Assembly: GCA_948567375.1 (NCBI GenBank)
Contig: OX419762.1
Span: 36,561,034 to 36,625,033, forward strand
From: Lunularia cruciata
Lineage: Eukaryota > Streptophyta > Marchantiopsida > Lunulariales > Lunulariaceae
Direction of reading: 5' to 3'
Length of the DNA: 64,000 bases
Below, piece by piece: positions 1 through 9,686 of this stretch (within the stretch, counting starts at the first letter, position 1; every line of letters starts with the position of its first letter). Under the pieces are notes generated by a model, which was not told the DNA's origin, did no database searches, and saw only the letters and a program-made list of their open reading frames with translations. Made by a program: the position numbers and the translations under genes.

Positions 1-112
1 ATTTGAGGAATTTTGTGTGCTTCCGATTGTAACTTATGGAGAACGGTGGACGTTTTGTTTCTATGTGTTAATAAATTAGATAGATTGGGAGTGGTGTGAT
101 AGAGTAGCAACC

Positions 113-1030
113 ATGGCGGAAATACCCAATGTTATCCTTGTTATACAGCAACAAATCGAGCACCTTACTAGATTGTTGGATGAGCGAGATCTTCAACGAC
201 AAGAGCAGGTGGAGAGAGCACCAATTCAAGAACAAGAAGATTGGATCAAATTCCCTAAACCCAAGGTATTTGAAGGCAAGAATCTTCTAGGTGCAGTGGA
301 GAATTTTGTGTTTGATTGTGAATGTTATTTTGAAGTTACCAATCTACAAGACGAGTGAAATAAATTCTCTTGGCTTCTAGCCAATTGGATGGAGTAGCAA
401 AGCTATGGTGGAGATTCCAAGTGGAGCAAGCTGAATGAAAAATTGTTGCATCAATCTTGACATGGGCAGAATTCAAGAGCGCAATAATTAGTCGGTTCCA
501 AGCTATAAATGCCACACGAGCTGCACGGGATAAGTTGGCAGAGTTAAAACAGATTGGCTTTGTAAGAAGTTACATCACGTAGTTCCAAAACACCATCATG
601 CAAATTCTAGATATATTGGAAGGTGAAGCTCTAGATCGAGTTTTTAGGGGCTTGAAGGCAAGAACCAAATTAGAGGTAACCATGCGAGAGCCACAACACT
701 TGGAGGAAGCCATGCGGTTGGCCAAATGTTTTGATTCCTTGGTGGTAACAACTTGGTCTCGACCTCAACCTCCACAAAGCCTACCAATATTCTACACACA
801 AGTGGAGGAGCCAACACCAATGGAGATTGATGCCATTCAATGAAGACCACTTGGCATGGCAGATAGAGAGAAACTACGACAAGATGGTGGTTGTTTTTAT
901 TGTCGCCAATTGGGGCATTGCATTGCTGAATGTCCACTCAAGAATGGACGACCTCGACAAGTTGCCCAGGTGGAGGTTATGGAGCAGAGTGATCAGGGAA
1001 ATGAAATCCTAGTAGGAGATTTTGAGTTGC
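113..1030 (+). pseudogene. gypsy copy 1 gag with CCHC zinc knuckle
   Basis: The first open piece runs from ATG 113 to a stop at 356-358, a second from 598 to 843, and a third frame opens at 856. The third piece carries a nucleocapsid zinc knuckle, CFYCRQLGHCIAEC (C-x2-C-x4-H-x4-C), at about 892-933, with all four metal ligands present. Gag would form the virus-like particle and bind element RNA. The start is set by the match with the second copy near 51534, where the same leader and N-terminal segment are seen. At least two stops and two frame changes break it. Confidence 0.82.
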
Positions 1031-1740
1031 CTATTAGGAGCTTGATTAGTTCCAATGGGATTGAAAGCTTGACCTATGCAATTTTGCTTCACTTGCAAGG
1101 TACGATATCTAATTGGGGTTGTAGGATTTTGGTTGATTCTGGAAGTTCAGAGAATTGTATGTCTATGCAAGTAGCAAAGGAATTGAGTATTCCTATCAAG
1201 CCAATGATTGGAAGTAGTTTGATGATGGTGGATGGTAGAAAGGGTTTTGCATTCCGCACTTTGTATCTTATTACCTTCAAGATTGGGAAGGAGTATTTGG
1301 AGTGTATGAGGTTTGTAGTGGCACCTTTACACTATGATATCATTCTGGGTCTACTTTGGCTTGAACATCATAACATTCAATTTGATTGGACCCAATGCCA
1401 AATTCAAGTACAATACCAAGGTAGGAATTTCCGATTAGGTTGTCTGGCACCTCTGAGTAAGACACCTAAGAATAGTCAGTCCCAAGATGAGAAGTTTGTT
1501 GAGAAGGTAGCCATAGAGCAAACTTGGAAGGGTGATGAGTCCCAAGATGGGAAGTTTGCCAAGAAGGCAACTAGGGAGTAAGCTTGGAAGAGAGATGAGT
1601 CCCTAGAAGTGAAGTTTGTTCGTAAAGCATCCATACAACAAGCTTTGGAGGAAGATAAATCTGTATTTACGGTGTGGATCAAGCAGATTGTACAAGAACA
1701 ATATGCGGAGGGCCAAGAGACTCATCAAGCAATAGTTGAT
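1031..1740 (+). pseudogene. gypsy copy 1 aspartic protease region
   Basis: The frame open from 856 to 1581 continues past the zinc knuckle into a retropepsin-like segment. The motif ILVDSGSSENC lies around 1126-1158, with the catalytic Asp-Ser-Gly at 1135-1143. About 60 residues later comes the hydrophobic-Gly-hydrophobic flap and second half (YDIILGLLWLEHH), typical of Ty3/gypsy protease. The frame closes with TAA at 1579-1581. The following linker (to about 1740) contains imperfect repeats of a Gln-Asp-Gly-Lys-Phe segment. The active site is intact here, unlike in copy 2. Confidence 0.8.
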
Positions 1741-3060
1741 TTGACAATTAAAGAGTTTGCGGACATGTTTCCGGATGATCTGCCATAGGGATTACCCTTC
1801 GATCGAGGTATGCCTTTCAAGATCAAGTTATTGCCAAGGAGTACTCTAGTGAGTAGACCGATCTATTGGCTCTTACCAAAGGAGCTGGAGGAGTTGCAAA
1901 CAACACTTACAGAGTTGTTGGAGAAGGACTTCATACAACATAGTACCTCTCCTTGGGGAGTACTGGTACTATTTGTTCCAAAGAAGGATGGAGGACTTCA
2001 TTTCTGTATTGATTATCGTGGGCTCAATAAGTAAACCGTGAAGAATGTATATCCCTTGCCTTGGATCAATGACTTGCTTGATCAACTAAGTGGAGCACGC
2101 TACTTTTCCAAGTTGGATCTTCATAGCGGCTATTGGCAAATTCCTATTGATAGAGAGGATGTGCAAAAGACTACCTTTCACACAAGGTATGGGCATTTTG
2201 AGTGAAGAGTTCTACCTTTTGGACTCACTAATGCTCCAACAATCTTCATGGATCAGATGGATCGGGTGTTGGATGGACTATTGGATCGGTTTGGGGTGGT
2301 GTTCTTGGATGATATCTTAATCTATAGCAAGATAGAGGCAAAACACGTGAATCATGTGCGAGAAGTCCTAAGACGACTACGATAATGGAAATTTTACTAC
2401 AAGAAGTCAAAGTGGGCCTTTGGCAGAAGGAGGTTACCTTCTTGGGTCATAAGATCTCATCAGAAGGGATCAAGATGGAAGAAGAGAAGATCAAGGCCAT
2501 TACTGATTGGCCTACCCCAAAGGATGCTATAGAAGTACGGGTATTCAATGGATTGGTCAATTTTTACTAACATTTCATCCACTATTATATTCATGAGGCT
2601 ACACCATTGATTGACCTCTTAGGAAAGAACTTGAGCTTCTAGTGGACCACCAAGCATGAAGAAGCATTCTAGAAGTTAAAGAATATGGTGTCTATAAGAT
2701 CCATTCTTCAACCATATGATCCTCAACTACCTTGTGTGGTTGATTTTGATGCTTCTAACTTTGCAATTGGATAATTGCAAAGATAATTTGCAATTGGACT
2801 AAATACAGCTAAAAGAAATAACTCTGCTCGAGATTGGGAACAACTTGTAACGGTATATGCCACCAAGGTATGGAGGCATTATCTCTTGGGGAAACAAGTG
2901 ATCATGCAAACTGATCACAAGCCATTGTTGTAGACCCTACACTTGGAGCACATGAAGAGTCAACATCATCGATAGGAAGAGCAACTCCAATTGTTTGACA
3001 TCAAACTTGAGTACAAACCAGGTTGGTTCCATGTCATCCCTAATGCTCTATCATGACGAC
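1741..3060 (+). pseudogene. gypsy copy 1 reverse transcriptase and RNase H
   Basis: RT landmarks in order are the palm segment with CIDYRGLNK (about 2005-2031), [13 protein letters not shown] (from about 2106) and the catalytic box FLDDILIYS (about 2302-2328), which carries both Asp. RNase H follows with LVDFDASNFAI near 2737, ending around IKLEYKPG near 3005. In-frame stops include 1786 (TAG), 2032 (TAA), the TGA in FEW at about 2203, 2383 (TAA), 2569 (TAA), 2641, 2671 and 2932 (TAG), and 2973 (TAG). Most can be explained as C-to-T or G-to-A changes of Gln or Trp codons. The domain is dead as a polymerase. Confidence 0.88.
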
Positions 3061-4530
3061 CTGATTTGAAGGCTCTTACTCTCATCACGACAGCAATTAC
3101 GACGGTGTCAATTGACCTCAAGGTCCATAACAAGTTTCGATTAGCTTTACAACAAGATTCCTTCTCCTCAAGGAAGGCCTTCTATTCCATGCGGACCAGA
3201 TCTATGTTCCAACCAAAGGTGATCTTCAACTTGTGCACCTTCAAGAAGCCCATGATTTACCAATAGTTAGTCACATGGGAGTGGACAAGACTTTGGGCAC
3301 CCTCCAACGCCAATGGTGGTGGCCCAACATGACACGAGATGTTTGGGACTTTGTTCGATCGTGTGAGAATTGTCAATGTAACAAGGCCAGTAACCAAAAG
3401 CCGAGTGGACTCCTTCAGCCACTTCCCATTCCAACTACTTGTTGGGAACATGTGAGCTTAGATCTCATCACCTCCTTACCCAAGACACAACAAGGTCACA
3501 CAAGAATTGTGGGGTTTGTGGATAAGCTTAGTAAGCAAATCCATTTGGCACCAATGGTTGATATTGTGGATGCTCCAACCTTGGTGCAAATCTACTTCGA
3601 TAATGTCTTCAAATATCATGGGATGCCACGCCACATCTTTGACCGTGATCCTTGCTTCACCGGAAAGTTTTGGCAAGCACTCTTCTAGCTACTTGGCACA
3701 AAGCTTGCTTTGTCCACAACCTATCATCCTCAAACCTATGGACAAACTGAACATGCAAATTGCACCTTGGAAGATATGCTTCGTACCTTTGTCAACATTC
3801 ACCATACCAATTTGGATCAATGTCTTGCAGCTACGGAGTTTGCATACAATAATTCTGAACAGGCAAGCACCGGATTCTCTCTTTTCTTTCTCAATTTTGG
3901 CCAAGATCCGCTTGTCCCAGATTCTATTCTTTCTCCTCCTCCATCTCATGTCCCCCATACTTCAACCTTCTTGACCACCATCTCCGAATCTCTCCAACAA
4001 GCCCAATCTCACCTCGTTATTGCTTAGAATCGTCAAAAAAATATGCGGACCATCATTGTTGTGATCTCACCTTTGAAGTTAGTGATAAAATTATGTTATC
4101 CACTAGTAATCTACCCCTCCCACTTGATACCCAAGTTCATAAACTTGCTTCTAATTGGATAGGACCTTTTGATGTCACCCAAATTGTTTCTCTTGTTGCT
4201 TATCGACTTGCTTTGCCTCCTCATATGCGCATCCATCCTATCTTTCATGTTTCCAAGTTGAAACCCTTTGTTCATAATCCCTCTTTTTTCTCCTCTTGAG
4301 TCCAACCTCCTCCTCTCCCAATCCCTATCAATGATCATGAGGAGTACCAAGTGATTGTATCCTTGCACGTCGCCACATCCAATGAGAACGCCGCCAACAT
4401 ATGGAGTACAAGGTCCTTTGGAAAGTGTATCCTCTTCATGATGCCACATGGGAACCTCTTTCTCACCTCCAAAATGCATAGACGGCCATCTAGGAGTTTG
4501 AAGCTTCAATGGCAACAAGGACATCACCAA
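3061..4530 (+). pseudogene. gypsy copy 1 integrase with GPF segment and chromodomain-like tail
   Basis: The HHCC zinc-binding part (SHMGVDKT, then CENCQCNK) lies at about 3273-3395 in the frame open 3233-3688. The DDE core follows, with DLITSLP near 3463, a Asp-Arg-Asp segment near 3640 and HPQTYGQTE near 3725 in the frame open 3710-4027. SNWIGPF near 4150 marks the GPY/F segment. In another frame near 4390-4510, a chromodomain-like stretch (EYKVLW, then ATWEPLSHLQNA) ends the protein. Chromodomain tails are known to guide insertion to chromatin marks. TAG stops at 3688 and 4025 plus frame changes break it. Confidence 0.86.
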
Positions 4531-4547
4531 TTAGCGATGGGAGGATA

Positions 4548-4974
4548 TGTAACGGTATGGAATTTAGCAATGTAGCTAGTAAGGCTAACGAAGTAGAGAA
4601 TAAGCCAAATTAGCCTAAAATATCCCAAAAGCATCTAAGAGGCTTCTTGGGAAGCTTCCCAACTAGTTAACTTGCACTCCAAGCAGATAGCTTCTAGAAG
4701 GAAACTTCTAACTAGCTTAGCTTGCAAGCCAAGTAGGCGGCTTCTAGAAGGAAGTTTCTTGAGAAGCTTCCTAGTTAACTTGGCTTGCACTCTAAGAAAG
4801 TGGCTCAAGGAAACTTCTTGAGAAGCTTCTCAAGGGTCTTGTACCAAAATACCAAAGCTACCTATAAATACCGAAGCCGAAGCTCATGCTAGGCATTCAG
4901 AGTTTCCACTCATTCAAGTGTCCCAATGTGAGTTTCCATTCTCCTATTTCTCTCCTTGGATTTGGTCTTTTACA
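4548..4974 (+). repeat. 3' LTR of gypsy copy 1
   Basis: It begins TGTAACGGTATGG immediately after a purine-rich tract (GATGGGAGGATA, 4536-4547) and ends TTTTACA, giving TG...CA borders. It aligns along its length with LTRs at 50797-51268 and 55915-56391, and with a truncated one at 49521-49740. The body has repeated AAGCTTCT-type blocks (several HindIII-like AAGCTT words) and a TATAAATACC box near 4863, followed by AGCTCATGCTAGGCATT, as in the other copies. That box is the likely element promoter. Length is 427 bp, shorter than the 472-477 bp of the others. Confidence 0.88.
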
Positions 4975-5180
4975 AAAACTCTAAACTCTCCTCGCACCAA
5001 GAATGACTTTTTAGGTGTCAATGGAACATCCTCTACATGTGACTTTACCAATGTGTGCTCAACCTTGGGCTCAACCTCATGCTCCTTAGACACTGTCTCC
5101 CTAGCTCCCCACATCCTCTCTCCAAGCCCTCTTCTCTCTCCTCACTCTAGTACAAGCAAGGAAGAAGGAAATGAAGAGGG

Positions 5181-5252
5181 AAGCTCATCCATTGGTACAT
5201 GGATGAGCTTCATGTACCAATGGTAGTACTCTCATGTACTCTAGTACATGAG
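5181..5252. repeat. cluster of three perfect inverted repeats
   Basis: Hairpin 1 has a 10-bp stem AAGCTCATCC (5181-5190) / GGATGAGCTT (5201-5210). Hairpin 2 has a 12-bp stem CATTGGTACATG (5190-5201) / CATGTACCAATG (5211-5222). Hairpins 1 and 2 overlap and exclude one another. Hairpin 3 is CTCATGTACT (5231-5240) / AGTACATGAG (5243-5252) with a 2-nt centre. All pair perfectly. No function is known to me. Confidence 0.85.
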
Positions 5253-5929
5253 AAGGAGGTAAGCTGAAGTGTTGTTGCAAGGATGATGTAAACAACCCCT
5301 TGGCTCCTTTCCCTGTCTGTGTAACATCATCTGCATATACATACCTTGATAGGCGTACAAGATACTTTTATTCATAAACTCAAGAAACCATTCAAGTGAA
5401 TCCAAGACAATACTCCATATATAGTATAATTTATTTATAAGATACCATCATACATGAAAAAATATACATGAGGTAAGATAAAACATAAGACATGGAGAAA
5501 GACAAAGTGGTGTGGTCTAAGAAACATGCCTACTAAATGACTCTCACTCACCCTCCTCATCATGACTCTCATCCTTGGCTACTCATTGTAAAGATATATC
5601 TCTCTCGTACTATGGTGTTGTAATTTGCCTCTCCCTTATCTAGGAATCCACCCTCCATGAACACGTGAGTGAGAAATTGACCCAGAAATACCACCTTGTA
5701 TCTCCTACCCCACATGGCCAATGGATATATTTTTGTAAGAAGGCCATATGTGTACTAATTGCCTAGAACATGAGTTTCACCCAATCATAATTCTCTCTTG
5801 CTCACTGCAAGTGTACCCTAGACCCCTCGACCTTCCACTTCACCATAAGGGTAAGATACCATTGCACCACATATGCATTTTGACTCGTCTCTGAAACCAA
5901 CACTCTCGTCAAAACTAGATTACTCCGTA

Positions 5930-6050
5930 ACACTTGACAAACCTTGCACCACTACACTCTCTGCGAAGCTCAACCCATTTGCTGCCGCACTTGACAAAGC
6001 GCGACCCATTGCACACTCAAGCAACACTCTCTGCAAAGCTCGACCCACAT
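5930..6050. repeat. imperfect tandem repeat
   Basis: Two units of about 50-60 bp share ACTTGACAAA, a GCACC/GACCC-type middle, and ACACTCTCTGCGAAGCTCAACCCA versus the matching CTCTGCAAAGCTCGACCCA. The units are diverged and unequal in length. Confidence 0.6.
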
Positions 6051-7112
6051 TCTCAAAATTTACAAATGGCAAAGTATGACCATTCTTGTCCAACTTGCTC
6101 ATGTGTTTTATGGAAAGGCAAAATGTTCTTGGATCCCCGCTAAACTTAATTTTATTTCAAAATTTAAATTCTTATTCAAATTCATAATGACATGACTACC
6201 AAGTACTTAGTACTCACTGGAATACCAGCAAGAGCGCCAATAGTACCGTAAATTTCCAAGGGGACATTTCAAATTACCATAAAGTTTTACGAGAACGGGA
6301 AAACTATGGAAGGTTTCCCGTATCTTTTTCAACTACCCCATTTTTGTTCATAGAGTTTTCACCTACGGTCCGGTAAAAATTTTATACGATATTTACCGGA
6401 GGTGAAATCAGAGTTTTTGAAACCCCCTATTACATTGTATTAGTACATATTAGACTTTATCGAAGAGTTTCTTGAAAGAAATCAGATCTTTTGTTTCTTT
6501 TAACATGTGATGTGTACGCGAAACTTACATGTGTGAGCGATTCATGCCTGTTGTCTCTATAATAGGACTTGCAAATGCACATTTCTCGAAAATGCTATGG
6601 GAATGAAGGCATTACCGTAGAATTTAGGGTTATCTCGTAGCTACCACACGCACTGGAGGTGCGTGTCGAAAAGGCGATTAAGACCTCATTCAGTAAAGAA
6701 ATTAACCTTGAAACGCGACAATTGACGTGAATGGATGAATTCAATAGTAAAGTTTGAAAGATGCGCTGGTAGGACACATACAGTAAATACTATCGTACTA
6801 CTTGTTTTGCGGAATAGCTACGGAATCCGTAGGTGCTCAATTGAAACTCCCAGTTGTCGCTCTCTCGTTGTGCAAATGATCTATCGTTGCTTCATGAGGA
6901 ACTAGTATCAGACTGATGGAGCAATCATATTCGACTTGCATCTGTATGAAGTGGAATCTTCATTCCTGACTATGAACGCGACCAACATTGAACCGGATAG
7001 TGAATTCCACATTTAAAAGCATAGGAGAATAAACGCGACGCACGTACGAAAAGATAGCACAGAAGGATGGGAAACCCATCTAGCCATCGAGCTTTGGAAA
7101 ATCACACGTAAG

Positions 7113-7158
7113 GCTTGTCAACCAGTTTGTCAACTTCAGCTTGTCAACCAGTTTGTCA
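7113..7158. repeat. 20-bp direct repeat, period 26
   Basis: GCTTGTCAACCAGTTTGTCA occurs at 7113-7132 and again at 7139-7158 with identical sequence, separated by 6 bp. Confidence 0.85.
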
Positions 7159-8925
7159 TGTTTCACTAGCGAAGAAGGAATGACGTGATCTGATAGACAA
7201 GAGTCCATATTATGCACTACCATGGTTAAAAAGTCTTGAGCTGTGTCAGCATGTGCAAGCGTCCAGCTGTGGTTGTAATGTGAGTTCAATATTTGATTAA
7301 GTGGTGTTTACTTAGTCCTTATCTTAGTGTTTTATGGAAATCATTCTCTCCAGGACAAAATCTTAGATACGTTATAGGCGCCGACTTCAGTGCTTGATAC
7401 CGGACAAAGTCTTAGATGTGTTTTCAGGTTTGATTTGCGTGATCGTATCACGGTTGACATGTGTGCCCCTACCTTTTTGTCGACTTCAAATCTGAAAATT
7501 TTCGCTCGAGTGTGCGAAACAGCATATTTCCTAGTGACGTAACTCAGATTTTTGATATGCAGAAAACACTCACGCAGATAAAAACTGTAAACATTTCAAT
7601 CCCGATCTGAACTTCCGCGTGTGTATCTTAATCGCAAAAGAAGTTTCGTCACATCGTAAAGATTCGTTTCGTATATTTCTCATTGTTTTGTCATGCGGTC
7701 ATTGATTGTATTTCGACACATGGTAGCAGAATTGCCTAACGGATGTGTTGCTTAAAGCACCCAACATATATCCCAGCAAAGCCACCGCCACAACAGTTCT
7801 CTTTGCCTCTATTGGATTAGCATGCTCTAACCGGCTTACAACAACCTACTGTAATAAGACGAAAATAAAGCATCCTATCGTTTCTGTACAAGGTGAAACT
7901 AAGTATTCTCCTTATAATCGCGAGATGCTTAGTTCCTCCATCGAACACCTCCCCTATCCTACTACAATAGCAATCAGGGATTAGAATCCCATATGAAACA
8001 CGCACAAATACCAGCGTCATGTGTGATGTCCACGTCTACCAAAATTAGTTAGAAATCCAAGCACAACTCATATCATTTGTACCGTTTATAGGGTGGGCAA
8101 TAGAAACTGAATTTCACGTGTAGTTGTAAGATTCAATCAGCATGCACTAGAAATTCCGGGCACGTTTACAACCTTTTCTCCATTTCCAAATGGTAAATGG
8201 TGAAAAGGGCGACCGCGTAGAAAATGGTAAATAGAGAAACCTTTCTCATTTTACCAGATATACCTTTGTGGACTCTTCTCGTCTTCCTTGTTTGGCAGAG
8301 AGAGGAGTTCTACCTCGACTTCTAGTTTTTTCTGCGTCACGTGTTCGTTATTCGTTATTGCATTTCTTGATATGATGATTTTCCTTTTAATACTATGCGG
8401 CCTTTTGACCACTTGGAAGAAAATTAAAACTAGAAGGCGTTGGGAGATGTAGCGCACAAGACGGAAGGAATTTCAGCACATCAGGAATCTGTTAAAATAT
8501 TTGATGAAAATTTAATTCCATGGTCTATGTCTAACTGGTACTTTTCTTAATATTCGATTTGTGAAGAATATTTTCACGAATTTTAGAGTACAGAGTATTC
8601 ATGAGTACAGTCTTGATCTTTCCCCGGCCGGGTATCTCTGGGCACCGAGCAGGGCACTGCTGCCGAGACTCTGTGCGGTCCGACCCGGATAATGAGTCAC
8701 GAGACAAGTCCTTGATGAGACTAGGAGCAGGTACGTACTCGGACTAACAGTTAGATTCCTAACAGTGAAAGACGATACCGGCAGAAGTCGTCCTCCCCAC
8801 TCCCAGCGAGAGGGAGGGGGTGGGGGCCTTTGGTTGGCTGCTCGGAGATGCGCGCCGGGAAGGAAGAGCAACAATGGCGGGCACGAGAAGCCAAGCTGCA
8901 TCAGAAGCGCCTCTCCGTCGGGGAA

Positions 8926-8971
8926 TATAAAGGCTGGAAGGGAATGTGCGCTCTCGGACTCCGGTATAAAA
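8926..8971 (+). promoter_or_regulatory. candidate TATA boxes of the VIH gene
   Basis: Two TATA elements, TATAAAG (8926-8932) and TATAAAA (8965-8971), lie in a GC-richer block (about 8620-9200) that contrasts with its AT-rich surroundings. A start about 30 bp downstream of either would give a leader of roughly 690-730 nt before the ATG at 9687, unless a leader intron exists. Choice of box and start site is inference. Confidence 0.45.
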
Positions 8972-8994
8972 CGATTGTCCGGTCTCTCGTTAGA

Positions 8995-9686
8995 AGCCGT
9001 GAAGTCTATCTCTGTGGCCGAGGAGTAAAGGCAGAAAGAATCGGAGAGGATACGGAAGGAAGAAGGTCAGAAGATGGAATGAGTGAGGATTCAAAGTGCA
9101 CTGAAGTGAATCTTCGTTCTTGCCCCCTAGTGATTCAATTCGACAAACAACTTCCTCCCTCTGACCGTGACTCGCGCATACCTTGACTCCTCTAGCCCGG
9201 TGGGAGGGGGGGTACTGCTGACAGACTCTGGTCCCCTTGAATGAACCAGAGTCTGTTAGCTCTCGTTTACGTTGTAGTTGTCAATTCCGAGGATTGAAGG
9301 TAGAAGAACAACTTGGGTTCTTTTGTGTTTCTTCGATTCGGGAGTTTGAATTTGTGGGGATTATATAAGTTGAGGGAAGCTTGGGGCTTGTGGTTCGGTT
9401 AAAGCAGGGTAGCTCGTTGATTGTAGTTGCAAGGAGGCTTTGAGGCTGGAAAGATTGTGGCATTTGATTTGGAGTTTTGAAAAGTGTTTTCTGGAGATTC
9501 CGGGGAAATCCATCTGGCGATAGGTAGAGAAAAGAGGACTCACAAGTTGGGATTTTGAGTGAGAGGGAGTATGATGGTGAAATTTGAGATTGGAATTGTT
9601 AGTCAGGGATGAAAACAGGCTGGTGCAGGCGTACAGGCGAGTAGGGGAGAGAGAGGGGGCAAGAAAAGAAAAGAAGAGGGAGAGAG
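8995..9686 (+). promoter_or_regulatory. VIH 5' leader with upstream ORFs and a hairpin
   Basis: Between the TATA elements and the start codon there are several short upstream ORFs: 9074-9082 (2 codons), 9079-9186 (35 codons), 9241-9297 (18 codons), 9571-9612 (13 codons) and 9609-9644 (11 codons). The last two overlap at an ATGA, so they could be coupled. A perfect 12-bp stem ACAGACTCTGGT (9221-9232) / ACCAGAGTCTGT (9245-9256) with a 12-nt loop contains the ATG of the third upstream ORF in its loop and 3' arm. If the leader is unspliced these would reduce translation of the main frame. Splicing of the leader cannot be excluded. Confidence 0.4.

Larger units (their letters stand above)
1..4974 (+). 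mobile_element. Ty3/gypsy chromodomain retrotransposon, copy 1 (5' end outside window, decayed)
   Basis: The order of recognisable pieces is gag, CCHC zinc knuckle, aspartic protease, reverse transcriptase, RNase H, integrase, GPF segment, chromodomain-like tail, purine-rich tract and 3' LTR. Protease-RT-RNaseH-integrase is the Ty3/gypsy order, and the chromodomain tail places it among plant chromodomain-bearing gypsy elements. The 5' LTR and primer site are missing: compared with the related copy at 50797-56391, they should lie about 150 bp and more left of position 1. Every domain is interrupted by stop codons or frame changes, so the copy cannot be autonomous. The same family occurs again at 49521-56391. 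Confidence 0.93.
4975..8600. other. intergenic region without recognisable gene
   Basis: No open frame here is supported by a motif. I see a cluster of perfect inverted repeats (5181-5252), an imperfect tandem repeat (5930-6050), a 20-bp direct repeat (7113-7158), a decayed piece of a dispersed repeat near 7059-7096, and a 20-bp match to that same repeat at 8205-8224. The 5000-5230 stretch has an 81-102 codon open frame with low-complexity Ser/Pro/Leu content that I do not consider a gene. Confidence 0.5.

Noticed and set aside
8765-9186. Open frames of 87 and 118 codons in the GC-rich block before VIH
   Set aside because: They start upstream of or around the TATA elements, overlap in different frames, and are low-complexity Gly/Arg/Ser; better read as promoter and leader.
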